A stretch of DNA of 64,000 nucleotides from Caulobacterales bacterium (GCA_017302105.1 JAFLCS010000001.1:744001-808000); one strand, 5' to 3'; positions 35,720 to 45,008 are shown, numbered from the stretch's first letter. The notes: generated from the letters alone by a model not told the origin. Made by a program: numbers and translations.

Positions 35720-35751
35720 AAGGCCCCGCCGGATTGCGCCGACGGGGCCTT
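35720..35751 (-). terminator. intrinsic terminator of the autotransporter esterase gene
   Basis: On the minus strand AAGGCCCCGTCGG - loop - CCGGCGGGGCCTT, 13-bp stem with one mismatch, followed by TTCGTTGG. It lies 27 bp beyond the esterase stop. Confidence 0.7.
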
Positions 35752-35777
35752 GAATCGCCTCAGATGAGGTCGGTCTG

Positions 35778-37580
35778 CTAGAAGTGGACGGTGACCTCTA
35801 CGCCGCCCTGGTGGGTGCTGTAGGATTCACCGATGCGCCCCCGGTAACCGAAGGCAATCTCGGCCGGACCCCAGTGGGTCGACAGGCCGGCACCCAACAG
35901 GGCCTGACCGCCGTCCGGGTCTTCCGCATGGATGGCGATCGGGCGTGCCGTATTGCCGGCCAGACCGATCATAGCGGCGTCGGCATCGTGGCTGAGGACG
36001 TCGCGGTAGCCGCCTTCGCCCCAGAAGCCCATGCCCCCCATGTCGCCCTCAACGCGCAGGACGACCTCACCGGCGACGGCGTCGATGTTGCGCTCGGCGA
36101 TCTGGTGCTGGGCCCCGAAGGCGTTCTCTTCGACGTAGCCGTCCACGGTGGTCGAGATCCACGACACGCCGGCACGCGGCACGAAGGCCAGCCCACCCAT
36201 GTCGAAGACCATGCCGGCCTCGGCCTTGGCCCCGAAGGTGGTGCCCGTGGTCGAGGACTGGGCTACCACACCCGGCGTCGCTGTCTGACGGGCGATGTCG
36301 CTGTACTGGTCCCAGCTGTAGCCGGCGGCAGCGTTGGCGAAGAACGAGCCTTCACGCCAGCCGATATAGGCGTCCACCGACGCGCCGTCAGCGGTATAGC
36401 TGACCAGGCCCAGATCGACGTCGCCGGTCCGCAGCTGGACAGCACCACCAGCGCGCAGGCCCGGAGCCAGGTCGCCGTCAGCCCCGAACATCAGGGTGCC
36501 GCCGGTCATGTCGCCCTCTGGAATGACGCCGCGGGCATCGAACTCATGCTGGTCGTAGGTCAGGCCCATGTAGAGTCCACCGGGTTGCGGGTCGGCCGAG
36601 CCGGAACCGAGGCGGCTGGTCACACTATCCAGGCCGTCAGCTCGCGCCCGCACGGCGATTTCGCCCTGCACGGCGGAATGGGCGCCGAAGTTGCCGTAAT
36701 AGATGTAGTCGGTGGCCAGCGAAGCCACGAGCCGATGGCCGGCGGCGGTCGGGTGGACCCCGTCCCAGAAGGCGTAGGTGTCAGGCGTCGCACAGACCAC
36801 AACACCGACCAGACAGGTTGACGAGGCGTTGGTGAAGCCGAAACGGCCCGGCGCGGCCTGGAGCACGGTGAAGGCCCGGTTCACATCCATCAGGATGATG
36901 TTCGAGTTCGGGTGGGCCGCCGATTGTGCGACCAGCTGGCCGTAGAGCGCGGCATTGAAGGCGTTGGTCGCGTGCGTGGCCAGGCCGCGGGCCGGGCTGG
37001 CGGAGAACTGGGGTGTGGTGCCCAGGTTCGGGAGGTTACCGACAAGCACCGTTCCGGCTCCGGCGGTGGTGACCTGATTCACCAGGAAACCCATGTCCGC
37101 AGCGGCGGCGACCGAGGTCGCAGCGATCGTGCCGAAGGGATCGAGCGCGACGCTGGCAGCCGGGAGGCCCTGGAAGATGTTATTGGCCCCGCCCCACAGG
37201 GTCACGAGATCGGTTGAGCGGAACGTCCCGCCCGCCCCGAGGTAGTTGGTGATCTGCTGGCGCATACCCGGAGGGGAGGCCAGGAGGTTGTCGGTGCGGG
37301 CACCGCCGAAGGCACCGTTGTAGCTGCCGGTGACCGGACCGAGGAAGCGGCTCTGGGTCCAGCCGAGCAATTCCGTCCAGACGGGCCCGTTGGAGAATCG
37401 GCCCTGGTAATAGGGCGGCGAGGGCGGCGTCGTGTTGCCCGTGGCGAGGTACAGGTTGCCGTTGTCCGACAGGCTGTCGCCAAAGGTGACGATCCGGCTG
37501 TAGGTCTGAGCCGAAGCGGTGCCGGCCAGGGCCAGGCCGAGGGCGAGCGTCGAGGCCGCCAGGGTGAGCTTGATGCGCAT
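35778..37580 (-). CDS. GDSL esterase/lipase autotransporter (EstA/ApeE-like)
   Basis: A 600-residue protein: signal peptide (cut near ASAQ, residue 25), GDSL-hydrolase passenger, then a C-terminal autotransporter beta-barrel of about 270 residues ending in Phe (EVTVHF). Block I TFGDSLSDNGN gives the nucleophile Ser. GGANN corresponds to the block III Asn. Block V DGVHPTAAGH gives Asp and His. Such esterases stay on the outer membrane and hydrolyse lipids or short-chain esters. I place the start at MRIKLTLAAS; seven further residues upstream are in frame but poorer. Confidence 0.92.
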   Translation of the reverse strand: MRIKLTLAASTLALGLALAGTASAQTYSRIVTFGDSLSDNGNLYLATGNTTPPSPPYYQGRFSNGPVWTELLGWTQSRFLGPVTGSYNGAFGGARTDNLLASPPGMRQQITNYLGAGGTFRSTDLVTLWGGANNIFQGLPAASVALDPFGTIAATSVAAAADMGFLVNQVTTAGAGTVLVGNLPNLGTTPQFSASPARGLATHATNAFNAALYGQLVAQSAAHPNSNIILMDVNRAFTVLQAAPGRFGFTNASSTCLVGVVVCATPDTYAFWDGVHPTAAGHRLVASLATDYIYYGNFGAHSAVQGEIAVRARADGLDSVTSRLGSGSADPQPGGLYMGLTYDQHEFDARGVIPEGDMTGGTLMFGADGDLAPGLRAGGAVQLRTGDVDLGLVSYTADGASVDAYIGWREGSFFANAAAGYSWDQYSDIARQTATPGVVAQSSTTGTTFGAKAEAGMVFDMGGLAFVPRAGVSWISTTVDGYVEENAFGAQHQIAERNIDAVAGEVVLRVEGDMGGMGFWGEGGYRDVLSHDADAAMIGLAGNTARPIAIHAEDPDGGQALLGAGLSTHWGPAEIAFGYRGRIGESYSTHQGGVEVTVHF

Positions 37581-37694
37581 GAATATCCTCCCGACCGTCA
37601 ACCCGCGGTCTGTGGCCGGTACTGTGCGCGCTTCGCGGCGTCAGGCAAGATGCCGTAAGGGAAGGCGCGACATATTTGCGCGTGAGTGTGGCCT

Positions 37695-38381
37695 TCAGGC
37701 CTGCAGTCTGTAACCGCCACCGTCGGTAATCAACAGACGCGCGCTGCCCTTGCCGGGTTCGATCTTCTGGCGAAGGCGATAGATGTGGGTTTCCAGCGTG
37801 TGGGTGGTGACCCCGGCGTTGTAGCCCCAGACCTCAGCCAGCAGCTCTTCGCGAGCCACGGCCTCGCCGCGCGCGCGCAGCAGATACTTCAGGATCGAGG
37901 TTTCCTTGTCCGTCAGGCGGATGCGCTTGTCCTTCTCGTCGGTCAGCGACTTTTGCGCCGGGCGGAACTGATAGGGGCCGATGCGGAAGACGGCCTCTTC
38001 GGACTGTTCGACATTGCGCAGATGGGCGCGGATGCGGGCCAGCAGGACTGCGAACCGGAACGGCTTAGTCACATAGTCGGTAGCCCCGGCCTCAAGCCCG
38101 CCGATCGTCTCGGTCTCGCCGTCGGCGCCGGTCAGCATGACGATCGGCGCGCGCACCCCGGCCTCACGCAGGCGCCGGCAGACCTCGCGACCGTTGATGT
38201 CGGGCAGGTCGACGTCCAGCAGGATCAGTTCGGCGCGGCCCTCGGAACCCTTCTTGACGCCGGTCAGGCCGTTGTTGACCTGTTCGACGGAGAATTCTCC
38301 GGACATCTCGAGCTGCTCGGCCAGCGCCTCGCGCAGGTCGTCGTCGTCGTCGATGATGAGCAGAGAAGTCGCCTGGGCCAT
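37695..38381 (-). CDS. OmpR-family response regulator, CenR-like
   Basis: A 228-residue two-component regulator. The receiver domain has the acidic cluster IIDDDDDLREALAEQLE, phospho-Asp in LLDVDLPDING and the conserved TKPF Lys. The winged-helix DNA-binding domain ends with THTLETHIYRLRQKIEP and a GGGYRL hairpin. The opening and DNA-binding helix recall CenR, an envelope regulator of alphaproteobacteria, but I cannot separate it from other OmpR-type proteins without a search. No histidine kinase gene is adjacent. Confidence 0.88.
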   Translation of the reverse strand: MAQATSLLIIDDDDDLREALAEQLEMSGEFSVEQVNNGLTGVKKGSEGRAELILLDVDLPDINGREVCRRLREAGVRAPIVMLTGADGETETIGGLEAGATDYVTKPFRFAVLLARIRAHLRNVEQSEEAVFRIGPYQFRPAQKSLTDEKDKRIRLTDKETSILKYLLRARGEAVAREELLAEVWGYNAGVTTHTLETHIYRLRQKIEPGKGSARLLITDGGGYRLQA

Positions 38382-38421
38382 GGACCCTATGTGGACGCTT
38401 CGCCGGTCGGGTGCAAACGGG

Positions 38422-39087
38422 TCATGCGCGCGCGCCGAACAGGGCCGAGCCGACGCGCACCCGCGTCGCTCCGTGACGGACGGCCGTTTCGAAGTCGTCG
38501 CTCATGCCCATGGATAGCTCGGTCAGGCCATTGCGCTGCGCGATCTTGCCCAGCAGGGCGAAATGCATGGCCGGCTCCTCGTCGGCGGGCGGCAGACACA
38601 TCAGGCCGGCGATCGGCAGACCGTGGACGTCTCGACAGCGGGCGATGAAGGCGTCGGCCTCATCCGGTGAGACGCCGGACTTCTGGGGTTCGTCGCCCGT
38701 ATTGACCTGGATCAGGAGTTCCGGTGCGCGCCCTGCCCGCGCGATCTCGGAGGCCAGGGCCACGGCCAGAGAGTCGCGGTCGAGCGATTCGATGGCGTCA
38801 AACAGGGCGACAGCCTCCCGCACCTTGTTGGATTGCAGGGGCCCGATCAGGCGCAGTTCGAGATCCGGCCGGTCGAGGCGACGTTCTGCCCAGCGCCCCT
38901 GTGCCTCCTGCACCCGGTTCTCGCCGAACACGCGCTGGCCGGCATCGAACACCGGCTGAATTCGATCCCACGGCTGTTGCTTGCAGACGGCCGTCAGGGT
39001 CACATCGGTCGGATTGCGGCCGGCCGCCCGGGCGGCGCGCTCAATCTTGTGGTGAATGGCCGAAAGGGCCGGGTTTGGACTGGTCAT
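38422..39087 (-). CDS. YggS/PLPBP-family pyridoxal-phosphate homeostasis protein
   Basis: A 221-residue single-domain PLP protein. The N-terminal VTLTAVCKQQPWD carries the Lys that binds PLP; FGENRVQEAQ, LELRLIGPLQSNK and LSMGMSDDFETAVRHGAT are the YggS signatures, and the phosphate-binding GATRVRVGSALFG ends the protein. It balances PLP and amino-acid pools rather than acting as an enzyme. The start is the Met of MTSPNPALS; the long frame upstream is antisense to the thiE-like gene. Divergent from it, 40 bp from the response-regulator gene. Confidence 0.93.
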   Translation of the reverse strand: MTSPNPALSAIHHKIERAARAAGRNPTDVTLTAVCKQQPWDRIQPVFDAGQRVFGENRVQEAQGRWAERRLDRPDLELRLIGPLQSNKVREAVALFDAIESLDRDSLAVALASEIARAGRAPELLIQVNTGDEPQKSGVSPDEADAFIARCRDVHGLPIAGLMCLPPADEEPAMHFALLGKIAQRNGLTELSMGMSDDFETAVRHGATRVRVGSALFGARA

Positions 39088-39158
39088 CGAATCCGCTTTT
39101 TGCAACGGCCCATGATCTAGGTCGCGCCCGGGCCCAGGCCAACCCCGCGGCGCGGGCC

Positions 39159-39695
39159 TTGCCGCCGCTGCTGTTCCTGACCGACCCCGAGCGAACGCCG
39201 CGCCCCTGGGAGCAGGCCGAGCGGTTGCCGCCGGGGGCGGCGGTGGTGCTGCGTTGGTTCGGGCGTGACGACCGTCTGGAGGTGGGGCGACGGCTGGCCG
39301 AGGCCTGCCGCCAGCGCGGACTGGGGCTTCTGGTGGGGGCAGACGGCGGGCTGGCCGAGGGCCTCGGGGCCGATGGACTGCATCTGCCGCAGCGGGATCT
39401 GGAGGCGGCGGCGCGATGGCGGCGTCGTCATCCGGCCTGGCTTCTGACCGGCGCAGCCCATTCGCCCCAGGCACTGGATACGGCGGCGGCGGTGGGGCTG
39501 GATGCGGCCCTCGTCTCGCCGGTCTTCGCCAGCGCCAGTCCGTCGGCGGGCAAGCCGCTGGGAGTCGAGACGTTCCGGGCCTGGGTCGCAAACGCCGGTG
39601 TCGCCGTCTATGCACTGGGCGGGGTTTCCGAGCTGACGGCCCCCCGGCTGGTGGGCAGCGGGGCGAGCGGATTGGCGGCGGTTGGCGGGATCTGA
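39159..39695 (+). CDS. thiamine-phosphate synthase-like protein (ThiE/TenI family)
   Basis: About 178 residues in a TIM-barrel pattern: LPPLLFLTDPERTPRP at the start, GADGLHLPQRDLEAA (the ThiE phosphate/pyrimidine region), ALVSPVFASASPSAGKPLG, and VYALGGVSELTA with the terminal phosphate loop. These resemble ThiE, but the protein is short and the usual catalytic KxDR-type motifs are not evident, so it may be a ThiE-like protein of other role. No ATG is available; TTG before PPLLFLTD is my best start. Its start region faces yggS. Confidence 0.75.
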   Translation: MPPLLFLTDPERTPRPWEQAERLPPGAAVVLRWFGRDDRLEVGRRLAEACRQRGLGLLVGADGGLAEGLGADGLHLPQRDLEAAARWRRRHPAWLLTGAAHSPQALDTAAAVGLDAALVSPVFASASPSAGKPLGVETFRAWVANAGVAVYALGGVSELTAPRLVGSGASGLAAVGGI

Positions 39696-39910
39696 TCCTT
39701 CAAGTTCGGCGGTTGTGTCCTGAATTGCTCATGAACCCCGTTCCTCCAGACGAAGACCCGGCCCGATGGACATCATGATCAAGCCAATGCCGTTCCGGCC
39801 GTATCCGCGCCGGCCCTGAGCATGGAGGCCGACCAAGCCATCTCCCGGCCGGGCGTGGCGTTCGACACGGACCGGTTCGGCGGCGACGATCTGATGATGA
39901 GGTGACAACC

Positions 39911-40411
39911 ATGCGTAACATGATCCTGGGCACGATGTGTCTGCTGCTGGCTGCCACGCCAGCCCTGGCGCAGAAGCGCCCGCGCCCGCCCTCCGACGGG
40001 CACGGGCCAGACGCCGGCGAACAGCTGACACCGGCCGGTCCGCTTCAGGGCAACTGGCGCATCGTGCGGGCCGGCGATCCCGACGATGGGGCCATCATGG
40101 CTATCCAGCTCATTCATGACGGCGACACGGTGGAGGGCAGCTACGTCCTGTTTCAGCCGTTCTGTGGCGTTGAGCTGCCATTGCCCCGGCCGCTGGGAGA
40201 GGACTGTGAGTTCATCGATACCGGCGGCCAATTCGATGCCGGCGCGCGGGTGCATCAATCCTGGGTCCGACTGACTCTTCGCCCCGGTGCGGATGCGCTT
40301 GCGCATCGGCTGGACGTTCCGCTTCACGGAGGAAACCTCCGGTTGGGGTATTACCAGTCCCCGAATATGGAGGCTCCGCTCGAGGTCGTCATCGAGCGGG
40401 CCGTGGAATAG
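39911..40411 (+). CDS. exported hypothetical protein, 166 aa
   Basis: A signal peptide (residues 1-19, ending ALAQ) is followed by a basic-Pro segment and a compact domain (LQGNWRIVRAGDPDDGAIM and NLRLGYYQSPNMEAPLEV). I do not recognise the family. The ATG is preceded by AGGTGA; a GTG three codons earlier is less suitable. The 215 bp between this gene and the thiE-like gene contain only very short frames. Confidence 0.6.
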   Translation: MRNMILGTMCLLLAATPALAQKRPRPPSDGHGPDAGEQLTPAGPLQGNWRIVRAGDPDDGAIMAIQLIHDGDTVEGSYVLFQPFCGVELPLPRPLGEDCEFIDTGGQFDAGARVHQSWVRLTLRPGADALAHRLDVPLHGGNLRLGYYQSPNMEAPLEVVIERAVE

Positions 40412-40430
40412 TGGGAGCGCAACTGCGGCC

Positions 40431-40895
40431 CTAGTCCTGACGCAGGTCCGGGACGTTGCCGGTCACCTCAGGCGTGGTGTCGACGCAGGTCTGCGTCGGT
40501 TCGATCGCCGCATCGCGGAATTGCTCGTCCAGCAGATCGTTGCTGGAGATGGCGACTTCGTCGCGCAGGGCCTCATAGCCCCTGAGGCTCATGTCGTCGG
40601 CGTGGGCCAGGGTGACGGCCCGATTGTTCCAGGCCTCCATCTGCATCTGTGTCGCCTGGGGCAGGGCGCCGGTCCGGCCCGGAGCCGCCAGATGGAGGTA
40701 GAAGGACGACCGCACATAGCCCCAGCACCGCATGGCCGAGAGCAGCTCGGGATTTCCGCTGGGAATGATCTCGCCGGCCGCGGAGGACGAGCTTGCGGAG
40801 GCCGGGATGTCGGACCCGCTTCCCGACGACGGTTCACAGGCGCACAGGCCAAGGGCAACGGCGCCCAGCGCCAGACATGGCATGGGTGTTTTCAT
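40431..40895 (-). CDS. hypothetical lipoprotein, 154 aa
   Basis: Lipoprotein signal with lipobox LCAC (MKTPMPCLALGAVALGLCAC), then a Ser/Gly linker of about 20 residues and an acidic helical domain (RCWGYVRSSFYLHLA; GYEALRDEVAISSND). Family unknown. The stop is 20 bp from that of the convergent exported protein. The start was set at the signal-bearing Met; the frame continues further upstream without coding signs. Confidence 0.65.
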   Translation of the reverse strand: MKTPMPCLALGAVALGLCACEPSSGSGSDIPASASSSSAAGEIIPSGNPELLSAMRCWGYVRSSFYLHLAAPGRTGALPQATQMQMEAWNNRAVTLAHADDMSLRGYEALRDEVAISSNDLLDEQFRDAAIEPTQTCVDTTPEVTGNVPDLRQD

Positions 40896-41053
40896 CGGAT
40901 TTCTTCGTCCTCCTCCATCTGTCACTGGACTGAACGCCAACTGATCCCCGAGGCCGGACATCGGGAATCGAACAGATGTCAGAAATCGACACCCCGTGAC
41001 GGTCAGTGACATCCGCGATAGTCTATCCGTGATCCAAAGGAGGACGGGCGAGA

Positions 41054-41641
41054 ATGAGCGTAGAGCCGATCGATTACAGCCGAGAGCCGTCACCGGTCAT
41101 TCGCTCGGCTGCCGATCGCCTGGCCCCGGAGCTGTGGGGCGAGCTTCGGCGCATCGCCAGCCGTGAGCGCTTTCGCGTACGCGCCGGCGAAACGCTTCGC
41201 ACCACCGCCCTGATCAGCGAGGCGTGGCTGAGGCTTCGGCGCAGCGAAGGCTGGATGGACGACGAACACTTCCTGCGCGCGGCGGCGCTGGCGATGCGTC
41301 ATGTGCTGGTCGATCATGCCCGGGCCCGGATGACGGCCAAGCGCGGTGCCGGCAAGATCGATCCGCTGACCGACGACATCGAACCCTTCTGGGAGAGCGA
41401 TGAACGGCTGGTCGATCTGGATGAAGCCCTACAGCGCCTCGGTGACGTCGACACCCGCCTGGCCCAGGTCGTCGAGCTACGCTTCTTCGCCGGTTACAGC
41501 GAGGAGCAGGCGGCGCGTATCCTGGGTGTCACAGATCGCACCGTTCGCCGCGACTGGGTCAAGGCCCGGGCCTGGCTGTTCCGCGAGCTTCAGGCTGAAC
41601 CGCCCGAAGGCGGCGTCATTCCAGACCGTATCGCGTCCTGA
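41054..41641 (+). CDS. ECF RNA polymerase sigma factor of the kinase-associated group
   Basis: A 195-residue sigma factor. Region 2 reads ETLRTTALISEAWLRL (the pattern of ECF sigmas with TLQTTALVHEAYLRL-like segments), then HFLRAAALAMRHVLVDHARARM. Region 4 reads VVELRFFAGYSEEQAARILGVTDRTVRRDW. No anti-sigma gene is next to it; instead its 3' end overlaps, by 26 bp, a convergent Ser/Thr kinase gene. In ECF43-type systems (for example EcfP/PknT of Vibrio) a kinase activates the sigma by threonine phosphorylation. Thr residues are present in region 2 here. Confidence 0.88.
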   Translation: MSVEPIDYSREPSPVIRSAADRLAPELWGELRRIASRERFRVRAGETLRTTALISEAWLRLRRSEGWMDDEHFLRAAALAMRHVLVDHARARMTAKRGAGKIDPLTDDIEPFWESDERLVDLDEALQRLGDVDTRLAQVVELRFFAGYSEEQAARILGVTDRTVRRDWVKARAWLFRELQAEPPEGGVIPDRIAS

Positions 41642-44000
41642 CCTGGGCGATGGCCCTGATCTGCGACGCCGCCGCCGGCCCCAGAGGTGCCAGATCCGTC
41701 TCGGCCTGATCCAGCAGGGCCCGCGCTTCGGCGTCGCGACCCTGGGCGGCGCGGGCGCGGCCCAGGCCGACCGCAGCGACCCCGACACCGGGGTGGCCGG
41801 CACCGAGCGCGCCTCGGACGTCGTTCAGGCCGGCCTCGGCGATATCGGCGGCTTCGTCGACGCGACCGACCTCGATCAGAGCCTCGCTGAGGCCGGCGGT
41901 GGCCGAGGCGAAATGCAGGCTGCCTGGCCCCGCCGTTTCGCGGGCCATGGTCGACGCCTCCTGGAGAATGGGGACGGCGTCTTCGGCCCTATCGAGTTGA
42001 ACCAGGGTCTTGCCATAGTTGCTGAGCAGGGCGGCGGTCGCCGCCGACGGGCCGTAGAAACGCCGCCGGATTTCCACGGCGCGTCGGAACAGCGGCTCGG
42101 CGGCCTCCGGGCGACCTGACAAGACCTCCAATGCCGCCAGGTTGTTCAGCGTGTTCAAGGCGTCGGGGCTGGTTTCCAGACCGGTCGCAGTCCAGACGGC
42201 GAGGGCGGAACGGAAGGCCGGCAGGGCCTCCTCGGGTCGACCGGCCGCCACCAGCATGACGCCGAGATCGTTGTGAACAATCCCGGTCTCGCGGTGGTTG
42301 GCCCCGCTGATGGCGATGCGCTGGGGAAGGGAGCCCTGGAGCAGCTGGACCGCGGCCTCGACCTCTCCCCGATCCCGCAGAACGCGGGCTTCGACCAGGC
42401 GGCTGGCGACCAGATCGGAGCGCCAACGCACCGGATCGCCGTTCCAGAAGGCCTGGGCCTGGGCCAGCAGGGCGGTCGCCTGGTCCAGGTCGCTCTGGCG
42501 CAGCCTGACCTGAGCCAGATCATAGCGGGCTGAGGCGCGCAGGGCGGGATCGATCCGTTCGGATTCGGCCAGCCGCGTCAGGATGGGAACCGCCGCCTCA
42601 TAGTCATTGAGGTAGAAGTACAGCTCTCCCAGCATCTTCAGGATCGGGCCACCCTCTTCGGGGTCGGTCTCGAACTGGGCCATGACCTGGGCGGCTGCAT
42701 TGTTGAGGATCTGGGAGGCGTCGGCGTCCGGCCCACCACTGTCGGCGGCGTTACGCAGCATGAAGTAGAGATACTGCTGGACCGCCTCGATACGGGCCTG
42801 TTCCTGGCGGGCGATGTCGCGCTCACGCTCGGCGCGCTGGGCCTGATGCAGGGCCAGGCCCAGGCCGACGCTGAGGCTGGCGACGATGGCGACACCGGCT
42901 GCGATCGGCCAGCGCCGGCGACGCAGGAACCGTCGCACGGCGTACCCGCCTTCGCCTGAGCGGGCCTGGACCGCCTGACCAGCCAGGGCGCGGCGCAGGT
43001 CTTCGGCAAAGGCCTCGACCGTCGAGTAACGTTCGCCCGGTTCCTTGCGCAGGGCCCTGGCGAGAATGGCGTCCAGATCCCGCGCCAGACCGCGATCGCG
43101 CAGGGCGGGCCGGATCAGACTGGACACCGGCGGCGGCGTTGCCTCGGCGATGCGGCGCACGGCCACGGCAATGGCGTCGCCCTGAACCGGGATCGGCGCG
43201 CGCCCACAGAGCAGTTCATAGAGCGTCGCGCCCAGGCCATAGACGTCGGTCATCACCGAGGCCGGCTGACCTTCCAGCAGTTCCGGCGCGACATATTCGA
43301 CCGAGATCGGTGTCTCGGTCCGGCGGGCATCCTGGCCGGTCATCAGCCTGGCCACGCCAAAGTCGATCAGGCGGGTGCGGCCGTCCCCGGTCACCAGAAT
43401 GTTCGACGGCTTGATGTCGCGATGGACAACCAGCTTGGCGTGGGCGTGGGCGACGGCCTCTGCGGCCTGAAGGATCAGGCGCACGCGCGCGGTCGCATCA
43501 AGCCGGCGCTCGGCGGCCCAGGCGTCGACCGGCGCACCCTCGACGAATTCCATGACCATAAAGGGCCGATTGTCCGGCCCCAGGCCTCCGTCCAGCAGAC
43601 GAGCGACGCCGGGGTGCTCCAGATTGGCCAGGATCTGACGTTCGGCCTGGAACCGGGCCCAGTAGGCGGGCGGCAAGGCACGCATGATCTTGAGAGCCGC
43701 GTCCTGCTCGAAGGTTCCGTCGGCCCGCTGGACCCGATAGACTTGGCCCATGCCGCCCGAGCCAATCAGGCCCGCGACGCGCCAGTCTCCGATGCGGGTG
43801 CCCTCGGTCAGGGTCGAGACGTCTCCGACCGACGGCTCCAGAAAGCCGTCCGAGGCCGTCGCGGCCGCGATCAGGCCGATGACCTCGGCTTCCAGCTCCG
43901 GTGAGCCGGCCAACGCCGAACGCACATGATCGAGACGCTGGTCCGGCGGCAGCTCCATGGCCGCATCAAAGACCTGCTCGACCCTGGACCAATCCGACAT
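41616..44000 (-). CDS. membrane Ser/Thr protein kinase (PknB-like) with periplasmic TPR domain
   Basis: A 794-residue Hanks-type kinase. The kinase domain spans residues about 70-335: GSGGMGQVYRV (P-loop), ALKIM, VHRDIKPSNIL (catalytic loop), DFGVARL and APELLEGQ. A single span at about 364-386 (after RRRRW) leads to a large TPR-rich region (about 430-790). The arrangement implies a cytoplasmic kinase with an external sensor. Partner candidate: the adjacent ECF sigma factor, which is convergent and overlapping rather than co-directional. Confidence 0.92.
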   Translation of the reverse strand: MSDWSRVEQVFDAAMELPPDQRLDHVRSALAGSPELEAEVIGLIAAATASDGFLEPSVGDVSTLTEGTRIGDWRVAGLIGSGGMGQVYRVQRADGTFEQDAALKIMRALPPAYWARFQAERQILANLEHPGVARLLDGGLGPDNRPFMVMEFVEGAPVDAWAAERRLDATARVRLILQAAEAVAHAHAKLVVHRDIKPSNILVTGDGRTRLIDFGVARLMTGQDARRTETPISVEYVAPELLEGQPASVMTDVYGLGATLYELLCGRAPIPVQGDAIAVAVRRIAEATPPPVSSLIRPALRDRGLARDLDAILARALRKEPGERYSTVEAFAEDLRRALAGQAVQARSGEGGYAVRRFLRRRRWPIAAGVAIVASLSVGLGLALHQAQRAERERDIARQEQARIEAVQQYLYFMLRNAADSGGPDADASQILNNAAAQVMAQFETDPEEGGPILKMLGELYFYLNDYEAAVPILTRLAESERIDPALRASARYDLAQVRLRQSDLDQATALLAQAQAFWNGDPVRWRSDLVASRLVEARVLRDRGEVEAAVQLLQGSLPQRIAISGANHRETGIVHNDLGVMLVAAGRPEEALPAFRSALAVWTATGLETSPDALNTLNNLAALEVLSGRPEAAEPLFRRAVEIRRRFYGPSAATAALLSNYGKTLVQLDRAEDAVPILQEASTMARETAGPGSLHFASATAGLSEALIEVGRVDEAADIAEAGLNDVRGALGAGHPGVGVAAVGLGRARAAQGRDAEARALLDQAETDLAPLGPAAASQIRAIAQVRTRYGLE

Positions 44001-44049
44001 TCGCGCCCCCGCCTAATCTGGAGACGTTGCCGGGTATCAAGGGTTTGCG

Positions 44050-44517
44050 TCAAGAACCCTGAGAATAGGTCACGGAGACCCGGGTGCCGGACCCCGCTTC
44101 ATACGGCGACAGCGTCACCTGGACGGCGTTGGACGCGTTCTCCGCAGACGTCGCCGACAACATCATCGCGCTGCCCATGCTGACGTCACTGCGCTCGGTC
44201 AAGCCCGAGGCGTTGAGCCGCTCGCGATAGAAGCGGGTTACCGTTTCCATGTCGGCGTCGGTCAGGAAGGTCACCATACCGCCCGAATCCGCGCCGCCTT
44301 CGCCAGAGCTGGTTCCCTCCATGACATTCTCGATCCGCGCACCCGGATAGATGGGCGCATAGGCCGGCATATTGCGGGGGGCCTGCATCCGCTCACCGGT
44401 CTGAACCGTAATCTCGCTGCCGGTTTCTGGATCGCGGTAGGTGCGTTCGTCGCGATTGCCGCAGCCGGCGGTCAAGGCCAGGGCCGCCACGGCGATTCCA
44501 AGCAAGGTTCCACGCAT
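44050..44517 (-). CDS. hypothetical lipoprotein, 155 aa
   Basis: Lipoprotein signal MRGTLLGIAVAALALTAGC (lipobox TAGC), then a domain containing YAPIYPGARIENVM and TDADMETVTRFYRERLNASG. That pattern resembles envelope proteins that describe surface-exposed beta folds of unknown role. Divergent from the copCD genes with 128 bp between. No clear function. Confidence 0.62.
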   Translation of the reverse strand: MRGTLLGIAVAALALTAGCGNRDERTYRDPETGSEITVQTGERMQAPRNMPAYAPIYPGARIENVMEGTSSGEGGADSGGMVTFLTDADMETVTRFYRERLNASGLTERSDVSMGSAMMLSATSAENASNAVQVTLSPYEAGSGTRVSVTYSQGS

Positions 44518-44593
44518 CGTCCGTCTCCTTTTTGGTGTCGATCATGAGAACGGCATACGGCCACGGCACCGGACACAGCCCGGTGCGATCAGC

Positions 44594-44620
44594 GAGGGAA
44601 TCTGGTGCCGCTGGCGTATA
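44594..44620 (+). promoter_or_regulatory. ECF-type promoter of copC-copD
   Basis: GAGGGAAT, 13 bp, CGTATA, ending 25 bp before the copC ATG. The element matches those before the CnrYXH-like operon (47588) and copA (48913) in sequence and exact spacing. Confidence 0.6.
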
Positions 44621-44645
44621 GACAGGATCAGTCTGGAGACCACCC

Positions 44646-45005
44646 ATGCCCACCCGCCGTCTCATCCTCGCTTCGATCGCCGTCCTCAGTCTCGCCGCGC
44701 CGACGGCGGTGCAAGCTCATGCGCGGCTGGTCAGCGCCAGCCCGGCCCGAGACTCCGTCGGCACCAGCCCGGCCTCGATCCGCCTGACCTTCAGCGAACG
44801 TATGGTGCCCGCCTTCTCCAGCCTGGAGATCGTCAACGCAGCCGGAGCGGTGCAGCCCGTTCGCTCGGAGGTATCGCGCGACGGCGTGACGATCACCGCG
44901 ACACCGACGCGCGCCCTGAGGGCCGGGAGCTACACGGTGAACTGGGCGATCGCCTCAAATGACGGTCACCGCATGACGGGCTCATACGGCTTCACCGTCC
45001 ACTAG
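44646..45005 (+). CDS. copC: copper-resistance periplasmic protein CopC
   Basis: A 119-residue CopC/YobA protein. The signal peptide ends at VQAHARLVSASPA, exposing His at the mature N-terminus, which is the usual Cu(II) ligand. The late motif SNDGHRMTGSYGFTV holds the second His. In CopCD systems CopC binds copper in the periplasm and hands it to CopD. copD begins three bases after the stop. Confidence 0.93.
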   Translation: MPTRRLILASIAVLSLAAPTAVQAHARLVSASPARDSVGTSPASIRLTFSERMVPAFSSLEIVNAAGAVQPVRSEVSRDGVTITATPTRALRAGSYTVNWAIASNDGHRMTGSYGFTVH

Positions 45006-45008
45006 TTG

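Noticed and set aside
39769..39904. Very short frames between the thiE-like gene and the exported protein
   Set aside because: 17-27 codons, no convincing ribosome site or conserved pattern.
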